Assembly (NCBI GenBank): GCA_963969595.1
Contig: OZ018413.1
Span: 13,319,711 to 13,383,710 of the forward strand
Direction: 5' to 3'
Source: Neckera pumila
Lineage: Eukaryota > Streptophyta > Bryopsida > Hypnales > Neckeraceae
Length of the DNA stretch: 64,000 nt
Part shown: one piece after another, positions 11,099 through 21,850 of the stretch
Position numbering within the stretch: position 1 is the first letter of the stretch
Layout of the letters: every line of letters starts with the position of its first letter
Made by a program: the position numbers and the translations under genes
The notes under the pieces: model-generated
Told to the model about the DNA's origin: nothing
Database searches by the model: none
What the model saw: only the letters and a program-made list of their open reading frames with translations

Positions 11099-11605
11099 CC
11101 CCTAAAGAACCAAACATCGTTTTTTGGCAACATAGTGATTTTGGGCAGCTCACTACGAACAGAGTTTTTATTTTTTTTCTTTAAAAATTTCACAAAACAT
11201 GTTTCCGAGGAGTAGCTTTAAGGTCCAATAATTTTCATAACTTTTGACTACACCGTTAAAAAGTTATTGCATGATATGTGGTTTTCATTACTCGGTGGGC
11301 AGTTTGGGTAGCTCAAAAAACTCCTTTAAAAATCGCTTTTTTGAAAAATGAAAAGTTGGAAGTAGTTCTGAAGAAATATTTAAAAATGGAAAAGTTTGAA
11401 TCACTCCATTTTGTTCTATAAGGTGAGAGTTATTAGGAATTCCAGTTTGTGGGTAGGTTTAAAATCCACAGACTCCATACCTACCCACAAATTGGAATCC
11501 CTCATAACTCTCACCTCATTAATCAAAATGGAGTGATTCAAACTTTCCCTCTCAACATAGAATTAGGCATTTTTGCACTTGGGGGGCGTGACATTGCACT
11601 TGGCT
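11099..11605 (+). repeat. Left terminal inverted repeat of the giant element
   Basis: Pairs with 32468-32792. The match is continuous from 11099 to about 11383. It is then interrupted by a roughly 160-bp palindrome (11394-11543) absent from the right end, and resumes with AATTAGGCATTTTTGCACTTGG, which parallels the right end's AATTAGACATTTTTGCACTT. Most differences between the two ends are transitions. Confidence 0.88.
11394..11543. repeat. Long hairpin inserted in the left inverted repeat
   Basis: The left arm 11394-11458 (GTTTGAATCACTCCATTTTG to GTGGGTAGGT) is mirrored by 11479-11543 (ACCTACCCAC to CAAAATGGAGTGATTCAAAC), with a 20-nt loop. The right terminus of the giant element lacks it, so it was either gained on the left or lost on the right. 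The TTTGAATCATTCCATTTTGAT-like core also occurs singly in family B elements (about 18580 and 61990). Confidence 0.85.
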
Positions 11606-11920
11606 AATATACCATCCAAAATAATCAATTTGAAATGTCGAGGGAGGACAGATTTTCAATACCATCAATCATTGTTTGTAAGGAAAATTGTTCAATGAAT
11701 GTTTGTTAAATCTTCCATACTTTATAATTACTTTATGAAAACCTTTCACACTTTCAACTCCACACTATTTAGAAGGCATGTTACTATGCACTTCACATTT
11801 GTGCATGTCTACATATCTAAAACTAGAAGGTCAAAAGCACACTGCAAAATATAATGCTTCACTGATACATATTCAAATCATTTTGCAAACGTTTGTCATC
11901 TAGGTCCTCCATTTGCATCG

Positions 11921-14900
11921 CTATGTATTCCAAAGATGTGGTTTTGCGTCATGTGGAATGATCACTGTCTTCTCTGTTTGTACACCATATACTGTAATGT
12001 TGGAACCTACAATGTGACCACTTCTCCCTCGACAAGCAACATCCATCCATGAATATATAGCGGCTTCTTTGTCAATCCAGGAAAAGTTCTCACCAAATGG
12101 TTCCCACATTGATTCCAAGCAGTTTGTGTACCTCACTCTGTTACTACTTGCTTCCTCCTGTGCTCCAGATCCCATCGTAGGCCAATACCACAGGACCTTC
12201 ATCTTTGAGGCCCTTCTTCCCTGACCAAATTCAAACACCTTCCCTAGAAAAAAAGGTACCCCTTCTCTTACTTCTGTCCTCTCTACAGTAAGAGCTACAT
12301 ATTGGCCAACAACAACGTCATTCTCTGGATTGAATGGAGGGAAAGGATCTTCATTTGCATCTTCTGGGGTTTCTGGTACAATTTCATTCCTTCGGCCTCT
12401 AATCCTCCCTCCCGTCACTCTCCGTGATGCTTCCGGTGGAGGTCTATTTTTACGGGGTCCAAAATACCCCCTCCTCTCAGGATTCGGCATTGTCGCCATA
12501 ATCAAGTCAACGGCTGCACTATCGGTTCCGTTCCCATCCGTGCCGGCTACTGCGTTTAAACTTGTACCTCCTTCTTCGACATCCGGAACAATACCACTAC
12601 CCTCATTCTGGTTCAAGACGTCGCTGGGCCAAAACAGTAAATCGCGGAAGCCTTCTCTGCTCCGTCCTGGGAAGTCCTCCAAATAGTCTTTGAATTCCTT
12701 TGTTTCGTCCACGACTTCCATGTCCCTCATCCGGTTGTGGCCTCTCAACACCATCTTCTCTTTATATGCAATGAATTCGTCTAGTGCTTTCAATTCTCTC
12801 TGATCAGTTGGAAACACCTCTGCGAGGTCAGGTTTCTCTGCTACGTTTGGTACTGAATTCAAACACAAATGTCCTCCTGTTGGACCCCACTCATCTGAGC
12901 AAAACTGTTTATGTTGCACATGGACCAACCCATTTTCCACGTAAAATCTCATATGGTGTGGAAATGTTATGCCTGTGAGTTGTTCCCCTCCTCGTAGCAA
13001 ATGCGGTGTGATGAATGCTTTCCAATTCCGAATATGCTCGAGTTTGCGAGCACTCACAAAAGCCTCCGTGTACGACGTTCCTTTCTCCACTAGCTGTAAC
13101 ATCTCATCCAATGTATCTATGTCTTTCCTCTTGAGTACGTTGGATATCACACTGAATCTCTGATCAATATCCTCATGCGTGTGGCCCACAATCAGAAAAC
13201 AAAGATGCACTTCCTTGAAGAAACCAAGCCCAACCAGTGCAGCACACATGGCGAACATGTAGATGTTCTTGTTCTCCCTTGTGGTGTTGTCCGCTTGAAT
13301 CCTCAACGTTGGCGGCAATGATCCCTTCCGTCGCTTCACGTCGCATATGATGTTCATCACTGATGTTATGACTTGATTGCTATCATGCTTGTGGTGAGCA
13401 TCTATCCACACGTCTGCATACATGCCAATCCCATGTACAAGTACACCACACAGATGATTCTTCACAAATCGAGATTGAATATTCTTCACAGTAAGCCTCA
13501 TCTTTGGTATCATGGTCGTATTTTGATCCATACCATCTACAATCAAACACATGAAAAAATCCGGAGTGATCATGGCGGACCTCTTGAACAACCAATAATC
13601 TCGCCTCTCTTCCATTTGATATCGGATGTGTAGCACATACAACTCTTTTATCTTCACCTTCGCTACTGCATTTGTTGTGGATTCCATCCCACACATATAT
13701 TCCCAACAGTGATAGCACTTTGAGAATCTAGAGAAAGGTGGTATTTACACATGCGGGAACTGCGTGCGCCAAAGTCGACGGAAAGAACTCATTGACAATT
13801 CCAATCCATCCACTATTTTTTTCACTTCTTCATTCACGTAACGAAAAACATCCAACTTCGTCGTATTCATGGGCAATAGAATCAATGGTAACACCGCATT
13901 GTCCATCTTCCTTCGTATCGAGCGATGTGGTTGTTGACATCCAGCTTCATTCACAAAAACGTTGAGGCTTTCCCTAGCAGCTAACATTTTTGCACTTTCC
14001 CTTCTTTGGCATGTATTTCCATGAACGGCTACCACTCTGCCGTATACAATATGTGATGTCTTCAACTGCTTGAAACGCCTCTGGGAATAACCCAACGCCG
14101 CGGCATAGCATGCATTGCAAACCACCACGCCATCCAACTTCGTCACGTACTTGTCTCTTATTGACCCCTCTGTGCGAGTGTAGAAAGCATTCAGCATTTG
14201 TAAAATCCACGTAGACCTTCCTTCGTATTTTTGACCCCAAGCCATATACCGTTGATCCAAAATATATTTTGGATCCACATCTTGTAAGCAATTGCGTTTG
14301 CAAGCCCCTTTATCCTTTGCGAGCAAGACACTTTCAAGAGTAACTTTTACACTAGCTGATTCCCCCCTCTCTCTTGGATTTCTCAACCTCGGCCTTCGAT
14401 TTGCCATTGAATAATTCCTCCTCGGCATATCTAGCGGCATCCCTTCCACTCTGCTTCCATCAGGAGTACTTCCTCCAGATCCTTGCGTCGTATGAGAACT
14501 TCTTTCCGTTGTGCTCCTTTCACCATGACTTGGCGAAGTCATATTAGAATTGCTAGCATTCCCTTCTATGTCCTGAAAATCAAACTGTGGTGTCTGGATA
14601 GGAGGAAAGGAGAAATTTTGCGCCTCCCTCGAATTACTATTGGTTGTTCTCACTTCTGAAGGATGTGGCATGCGGACCAAAGATTGGCGCCATCGTATGA
14701 CCTTCCCTATACAATCACCTAATAACTTCCCCACCACCTCACCAACCCATTTGGTTCCATCTATTGCATGTGTAACACGAACCGCAACTTCAAAAGGACA
14801 TAACTTCACTTGGTGAAGTTCCATACCACATGTAATACTCGTATCCACCACACCAGCACCGACAACGTTACCATTGTCCTCGATAAGTTGAACCATCCCA

Positions 14901-15067
14901 TTTGCAGATTGGGAGATTCCATTGGTAGGTTGACTTACTCCGTCTTCAAAAAGTCGACCTCGTACCACACGTGCAAGCCTTTCCCCCACGCTCCTTTGTT
15001 CTATTCCCACCACCGTACTGCCTACGACATGGAAGGACACTGGACTTCCAAAAGCTTGTGTTGCCAT
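11921..15067 (-). pseudogene. DUF7869-type putative transposase, one in-frame stop
   Basis: One 1,049-codon frame (1,048 sense positions) read from ATG at 15067 to a stop at 11921, broken only by TAA at 13747-13745 (codon 441). The break lies inside a motif typical of this family: FRRLWRTQFPHV, stop, IPPFSRFSKCYHC. A single substitution in a Lys or Gln codon explains it. The N-terminal 230 residues are variable. Cys-containing motifs follow (CKRNC 256-260, VCNAC 316-320, KCYHC 450-454). Downstream are DGMDQ (Asp511, Asp514), QADN (Asp593) and GHTHEDID (Glu632, Asp633, Asp635). This spacing suits an RNase H-fold DDE nuclease; that role is inferred. A GKVFEFG...VLWYW section near the C-terminus resembles a BAH/chromo-like fold. 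It lies about 0.3 kb inside the left inverted repeat of the giant element. Confidence 0.8.
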
Positions 15068-17610
15068 TTCATTTAATCAATTGTACGCAAAAATATTTCA
15101 CCTGCTCATAAATAGTCCGCTTGCTTTGTCTTTGCGATCAATTGTGTACACTGTATTTCCAAATGAATACAAGAACTTCAAAACATGGCTAGTATAACTT
15201 TCAAAAAAATAAAATACTTGCACCAACATCAATGAAGGAGTTCCTTTTATACTAAAATTTAACAAGAAGCATATGCTAATTCTTCTTCATAGCTTTGTAT
15301 TTTTCTATTTCATGAGTGTCATTTCCCATAGATGTACAACATTTCATATACTCCTCCAACAATTTCAATCAACCTAAGAATTGAGTACTGCATTTCTTAG
15401 AAAACATGAAGGTCCTATTTCACAACACAAAATCCACCTCCATGGTAATTGGATCATAAAATTTCGCAGTCCTATGAATTCTATAATTCAAGCTCCACTG
15501 ACACGATAAACACGGATAAAATTTAGAATTGCAACAATTTCTAGAAAGTTATAGGGAGTTGTTCAAAACTAATTTGTATCATGCATTACCTCATCCTTTC
15601 TTATATTTGGGATACAATTTTCAATTCACAACTTCCATAGTTCATTTTAATCCCTACAAATACAATGGGGCCTGTAAATAATGTACATGTGTTGTACTAT
15701 ATGTATTCAACATTACATCTTTCTATGAGTTCTTCCATCAAACAGTGATTACATTATGCATTTGAAATAGAAATTGTCCTTATTGTGCAATTCAAATAAA
15801 AATTGAAAGTACTACTTCCCCTTATCAAAGGAAATTCTCCATGTGTTTCAAAAAAAAAAATTGAAAACGTGGTATTGGTAGAGATGAGAGCCACCCTGTA
15901 TTTTCTATGAACACTGCATACAGTTCTTAGTTTTAGCATTAGAAATTCTTTTAGCCTTGCTAAGTTTGATGTTCATTCTATTAGGAGAGGAAGAGCACAT
16001 CATGAAAACTAACATCACCTTCACTTTCATCAAACAATTTTTTTTTAATACTTACTCTATTCTTCAATGATTTTGTTCTTAATTTATTACTTCTTCACGA
16101 AGGTAGGCCAGATAAAATTCTATCGGCATTATAAAATAGGACTAGTATCTTCTGAGCAGTACATAAGAATAAGAAATCCTTCACCAAATCAATAGTACCC
16201 AAAAGCGCTACCGCAACTGGATTTTATTATCTACATTTATTGTTAGTCATTAGCATTTTTGAAGAAAGAAATGACTGAATAATTCCATTTTTGAGGCTTC
16301 TCCACCATTTGCATTGCATATAGAATAAACAGAATTCTTCATTTTCAGTCCTTCAGAGATTGTTATGTACAAACAGTTTGAAGTTGGAAAGGAGAACTAT
16401 ACCATTAATAGCTCTAATATGGAATTAATACACAACAATCCCAAATATGTGAGTCTCTTAGTCATCAAATTTGTCCATTTCTACAAAAGAATTTAAATTT
16501 TTTTGAAACATGGCATTCATAAATGAATTCAAAAATTTAGAGTTCAAAAGATTTTGAAATTTTCTACACAACAAGATTGTCCTTACCTTTCAAATCACTA
16601 GTCTAAATGCAATGAATGAAAGTTTAATATGTAGTCAAAAATATAATGAACTCTACAAAAAACAATTACAAAATTGATAAAACACTTTTCTTTTCTTAAA
16701 TTCTTGGAGTGCCTTCGCAGGAACTTTTTGGACTTAAAATAGCATTACCTTTGCTCTTGATCACCAACTGAAATATAAATTATATTCCTGTAAGCATATA
16801 TGTTTAACTATTTTTATAAATAGTTTAAGAAATTACGTTCATTAATTGAGATCAAAGAAGAGCACTCTAAATTCAAAGAGTCAACCATATGGACTATAAC
16901 TCTATAAGACTCCGGTGGTTGTAAAGACTCATACTCCATAATGATTAATGTACTATATGCAACTTCCCTTGAAGAAGTTGGATACACAAAATACAAGTGC
17001 ATTTTTGGGTTCCTAAGGTCAATACTATTGTTTATGCTTCATGTCTAATAAACAAAATTTCAAAAAAACAAATAATTTGTTTGGACTAGAGCACAAAAGA
17101 GAAACCACAAAAACTATTTTAATGTTTACAACTCCTCTTCAAATTGCTAATTCCTAGAAGATGCACCCATGAGAGATAGTAAAAAGTAATTGGGCTATAA
17201 TAGTGCTTACTATATTAATCCAAAAAATTATAAAAAAAAAAATTCAAGAAAAAAATTTTGTTCACTTTTTTCTTTTTATATGAACCTCACAAACCGTGCA
17301 ACCCGGACTTTTAGTAATATATGGCCAAAATGGAATTAATGGAACTGTGAAAATTTACAATTACATTTTCATGTTTCAAAAATTTCAATTTCATCATTCT
17401 ATTATTCCGAAATTTAAATTGCTATATATTTTTCAATAAAGAAAAGAAAAATAGGACTTCAAACTCAACATCCTATGTAAAAGTTACTTGAAGGAGGCAA
17501 ATAAAAAAACATGCAAGCCATGAAAGGATCATATTCACAATTCAAAACACCATGCAAGAAAATGTACAAGCACAAACCTCCTAGAATTTAAAAGTACACG
17601 TACTTTCTAG
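15068..17610. other. AT-rich interior of the giant element
   Basis: Very AT-rich with no supported frame. The first few hundred bases are the likely promoter side of the transposase-like gene. A short stretch near 15820-15850 (ATGTGTTTC beside poly-A) echoes 47085-47115. Confidence 0.4.
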
Positions 17611-17614
17611 TTAC

Positions 17615-18196
17615 CCCCTAAAGTCGTAAAGCACTTTCTCTTTCAAAAATCACTCAAAACTACTCCTTTTTTTGTGTTCACTCAACTTAAAAATCAGATT
17701 TTTTTTTTTTACTTTAAGCTACCAACAGGATCTTGTACTACACTTCTTTCAAATCATGTGGTACAATTTTTGTGATGTTAGACCTTACGGATTGAAAGAT
17801 ATCAGCATTCAAATTGAATTTTTTTTTTTTTTTCAAGAACATGCTTTGATTGCCCTCAAAATAAGAAACTCTATAACTTTCAAATCACTAATGGAAATGA
17901 AATGAATCAAAGCTTCCTCCTTAGACAAAATTATAATGTATTAGAAAAAAAGAATGAAAAAATATATTTCAATTTTCTGTGGATTTTTTTTTGGTGCCTG
18001 GTTTCCCCCACTTTGAGGTTATTGTAGCATAACTTCTGTTCTTGGGCATTGATTGAAATAAAAATTACATCCCTTGAAAGCTTATAAGTTTTCCTACCTT
18101 ATGGGAAAGTTTAAAAAAGTTTCACCAAAATTTGAGCTCATAGAAACCTGCCCGAGATCCATTTTGTCCACCATAGGGAGAATGGGACTTTAGGGA
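17615..18196 (-). mobile_element. Family A MITE, copy 2 (inverted, nested in the giant element)
   Basis: The left end CCCCCTAAAGTC and right end GGGACTTTAGGGA match family A in the orientation opposite to 2387-2964, including the internal word CATTTTGTCCACC near the right end. The flanks are degenerate (TTAC / CTAA), consistent with an old TTAA insertion. Confidence 0.75.
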
Positions 18197-18285
18197 CTAA
18201 TTCAATTGTTATTTGTAATTGTCCTCAAATTTTTAATTTTCATTTGTAATTGCCAACCAGCCTTGCATTGTTATGAAAGTCAAAA

Positions 18286-19551
18286 CCCCTCAAGGGCCAA
18301 TATGCATTTCTGGTCTACATACAAAATATAGGAAGGTATGTGTACCTACAGATTTTCAAATTGTGATCCCAAATTCTAATGAAAAAGTAGAGATGACGAG
18401 TATCTTTTATATGCACTAAATTTTATGACATTTCGAAATACAAGTACAAAATTAATGCCTCATATGTTTTTTGTTTTTTTTAATTGGCTAAACTGGGTAG
18501 TCCGGATAGTTTTGAAAATATCACTTTTCCCAAAACTAATATCCAAAATTGGTCTTCAAGAGTTATATACACCACAAATGTTTGAATCATTCCATTTTGA
18601 TCAATCAATTTAAAATCTTGAGGATTTCTCATTTGCGGACAATTATGAATTCTATACTCTAAAATAAGCTTTCAAGCCCATTATCTTACTCAATTTACAA
18701 TATTTTTAAAAAACAATAAAATCATGGGATGAAGATTGTTTACTACAACATTGCACTTATTGGGATTGTTACTTTTCAATTCTATAATTAAACTCTTAAT
18801 AATTTAGTATTTTGAATCAATCTCTACAACTACCTATTTCCTATATTTCTTGCAAATATGTTGTACTTGTACAATTCCAAATGATGTGAATTTTTTGAAA
18901 AATAGGGCCAACATGTCTTGGAAAAAGAATAAAAAACTCAAATATTTTTCATAAAAAAGTGAGCTTCCTAGATTGCTGTTGCCCTATTTTGTGCCAGGCC
19001 CAAAAAAATTTGTTCAATCCTGAAGTTATATGTAAGGAAGACAATTTTTCAATACAATGGTAAAATAGGATGCTTCAAAAGCGACCATTTCAGAGCTGGT
19101 CCACATTTTTCGTATGTTTGCATAAATAGAAATATTTTAAATTCATTTTCCAAAGAAAGAAAAATAGATGAAGAATGTAATATAAGTGGTTTCATGTTTT
19201 TTGGAAACATTTTTGGAAATCAGTTAAAAATTTCCTAAGATTTCTGTTGTACGTGTCTATTTGAGACCCTAGGTCTCAAATATTGCGTCTACTTACAACT
19301 TCTAAAGTGATTTGAGGAAATGAAGGACAATTATTGGCTCTTGCAGTAAATAATACTTTTGGGGGGGGGATGGGGGGGGGGAAACAATGACTACAGGGGT
19401 CCATTTTAAAACCAACTCGTATCTATTCAGTACCATTTTATAGGGTTCATTTGAAGAAACCGGTCGCTTTTCGAGGATCCTACCTTACTTGTTCAAAAGA
19501 TAACTATTTTTTAGCGTTCTCATTTGAACATTAGCCATAGTTTTTTAGGGG
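18286..19551 (+). mobile_element. Family B TTAA element, copy 1 (nested, about 1.27 kb)
   Basis: Starts CCCCTCAAGGGCCAATATG and ends TTTTTTAGGGG followed by TTAA (19552-19555); the left flank is AAAA, so the duplication is degraded. It is homologous in order to 61692-62612 (CATTCCATTTTGATCAA, ATGGGATG.AGATTGTTTA, CCAAATGATGTGAA). It is longer than that copy and contains a G-rich tract at about 19361-19381. No coding capacity. Confidence 0.75.
19361..19381 (+). repeat. Poly-G tract
   Basis: Two runs of nine or more G separated by AT, inside a family B element. Such tracts can form G-quadruplexes and are also prone to sequencing error. Confidence 0.8.
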
Positions 19552-19589
19552 TTAAGATTATTTAAAAATATGTTTTAGCTTAATCTTGC

Positions 19590-21850
19590 TCAATTTTACA
19601 GAAATTGGATTCTCTCTTCCACTGCCCGAAAACCAACAAGTTCACAAAACAATCCCGTATCCCAACACGAGAACACAGCACACAACGCAGAAGGAAGACA
19701 TCGTTCGCGCAAAAAAATCGCAGCACAACTAGAAGTTATGCTGAAACCCTAACGCAGGCAACTCTACTTCCCCAGATCCACAGTACCTGTACACAGAGTG
19801 ACTCTCTTCGGAGATTCCCGTACTTCCGCAAATAGAGACCTGTGAGAGAAACATTTGACAAGAACACTTTCTTCTGAAATTCAAGTTGCAGAGGAAGTCC
19901 AGAGAGATAGGTTGAAGGAAGACTTCGGAGTACTGATCACAGACGTTTTGCGACTTAGTTTTCATTTTTTGCATGTGCTAATAAGTCCACGCTCAGGTGA
20001 AACCTAACGCTCTTTCAACTGGATCGTACATTGCTTTTCCTCTAGTACCCTAATCCTATTCGCTTCTATAGAAATCTTGCAAGACTGACGACCAATTCCG
20101 AAGCTTACGCGTTCACAGAATTGCAGCGGCGTCGTGAGTTCCTTGCTCGTTTGCGGAGAACGCGTGCACAGACTTTCAATTGCTGGAGCACAAGTCGGTA
20201 GAAGAAAAGGTGAGATTTCCAAACCCTAGAACTCTAAAGCGAATTCGAGAGAGAGAGTGCGTTTCCTTCGTCGGCAGTGAACAGTGAACCTCCGCGCGCG
20301 CGGAGGTTCACTGTTCCTCGGAGGAGTTGGACGCGTGAGGTTTTTTCCAATTTAAAAAAAAAAGAAAATGAAGGGAATTTTATCTGCGTTGACGCCGGAG
20401 GTCAAGTTCTTCACCGCAGCCTCAGTCCGGCACTCTCAGGCGTGGCTCTCACTCTTATCCCATCGGTGCTGTTACCCCATCATTGCCTTGCAAACGGACC
20501 TTACAGGAGAAACGCGCTCTTCTTCCACCTTCCTTGTCTGTGATCAAACTGGTTCCTTTGTCTGAAAGCTCGTTGATCTGTAGAGTGAGAGAGGACACAT
20601 TAGAAGCTTGCAGGAAGAGCAAGAAGGAGATCATGAATTTGGAGATTTTGAAATCCTCACCTGAAATTGTGAATTCAACGGTGAGATTCTCAGGTGGGGA
20701 CGCTGAAGTGGAGGGCGCCGCAGGTTCCGGATTGGATTTGCGAAGCAGACCCGAGCTTCTTCCCCAGGCAAGCGGAGGTTTACAGCTTCTCGCAGATTTT
20801 GACGTGCTCAAAGTGTTCTACATTGGAGAGTACACCCATAGCTATGATGAGTTCTTTACGAACCTAAATCTATGTGCACCATTTCCGTTCTGTATTCCCA
20901 TTTCTTGTATATTGTGTCAAAATGCGACTCCAGAAGACTTTGAGCTTACCAACCTAAAACACTAATCTAAACAGTAACCCTAAGTGTCATGAACAAATTG
21001 TGCATGCTAGTTCTTGCAATCTAAACCAGAAGGTGGGGAGATACATGAGCCAAGACATGGTTGACTAGAATTTGCAGACAGGTGGGCCAGTTCTTGACGC
21101 TGGAGTATTTGACGAGGAATTCGCAAGGGCCGACTGTGTTTGTGCAAAAGAGCCTGACATCAGATTCAAAAAAAATCATGCTTGCGGAAGGTGCTCAAAA
21201 TGTGGAGGTAATTATCAAGTGCGGAGGAATTGGACTGCTGGGGTGGAGGGTTTCGGTGTGACTGTCCTGGTCAGGAGCATGCGCTACCGGGTCAGACTTT
21301 GGGATTTCTCTGTCAGAAACAAAGGACGACTGTGCCGAATCAAGGAATAAGTAACAAAAATCTGAGCTGCGTTTAAGACTAAGCAATTGAGCATGGATGG
21401 TGCAATAGAGGGTTTCGATGGACAGAGATGTAGTTGCATACGTCGGAGCCTGAAAATACAAGTCAAAAGCCATTACGTCAGTACTGACAGGGTTACGGGA
21501 TTGTGGCAGGGATCAAGGAGGAGTGTCGTTTTCTACTGGCGAAGCATAATTTCTGTTTGCAGAGTTTCGACAGAGGAGCGTGGGGGCCGATGCTCATCGT
21601 GGTGAATCCTGACTCTTTCCAGTAACTTTTTTACAGGCTGCTTGGGTAGTTTCAATGGATTCATTGGGTACCTTTCTAAGTTCAATTACAATTCAGAAGC
21701 ACATTGTTTTGCGTCGATTCTTGTGATGTGGGTGGTGTCACAGAGTGGCATTTGTAGTGCTGCTTGCTCTATGAGACTTTGTTGTTCCCTGCAGAGTTCA
21801 AAAGTTTGCCGCTCTTGTAATTTTTTCTCACTGTCATAGAGCTCTAGTCC
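19590..21850. other. GC-richer gene-like island inside the giant element
   Basis: Base composition rises sharply against the AT-rich neighbours. AAACCCTA words (19743 and 20221), typical of plant promoters and leaders, occur here together with GAGA-like tracts and a perfect 38-bp palindrome. Several short frames exist, for example from ATG at 20368 and a 160-codon frame at 20483-20965, but none contains a domain I recognise and no spliced model closed. It may be captured host promoter or gene sequence, or a cargo gene whose exons I could not connect. Confidence 0.4.
20279..20316. repeat. Perfect 38-bp palindrome
   Basis: GAACAGTGAACCTCCGCG is followed directly by CGCGCGGAGGTTCACTGTTC with no loop. 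Each half is the exact reverse complement of the other. It lies in the leader-like part of the GC-richer island. Confidence 0.95.

Noticed and set aside
13697..13747. Intron between the two halves of the transposase-like gene
   Set aside because: Phase and family motif continue directly across the stop, and no intron-sized gap is present.
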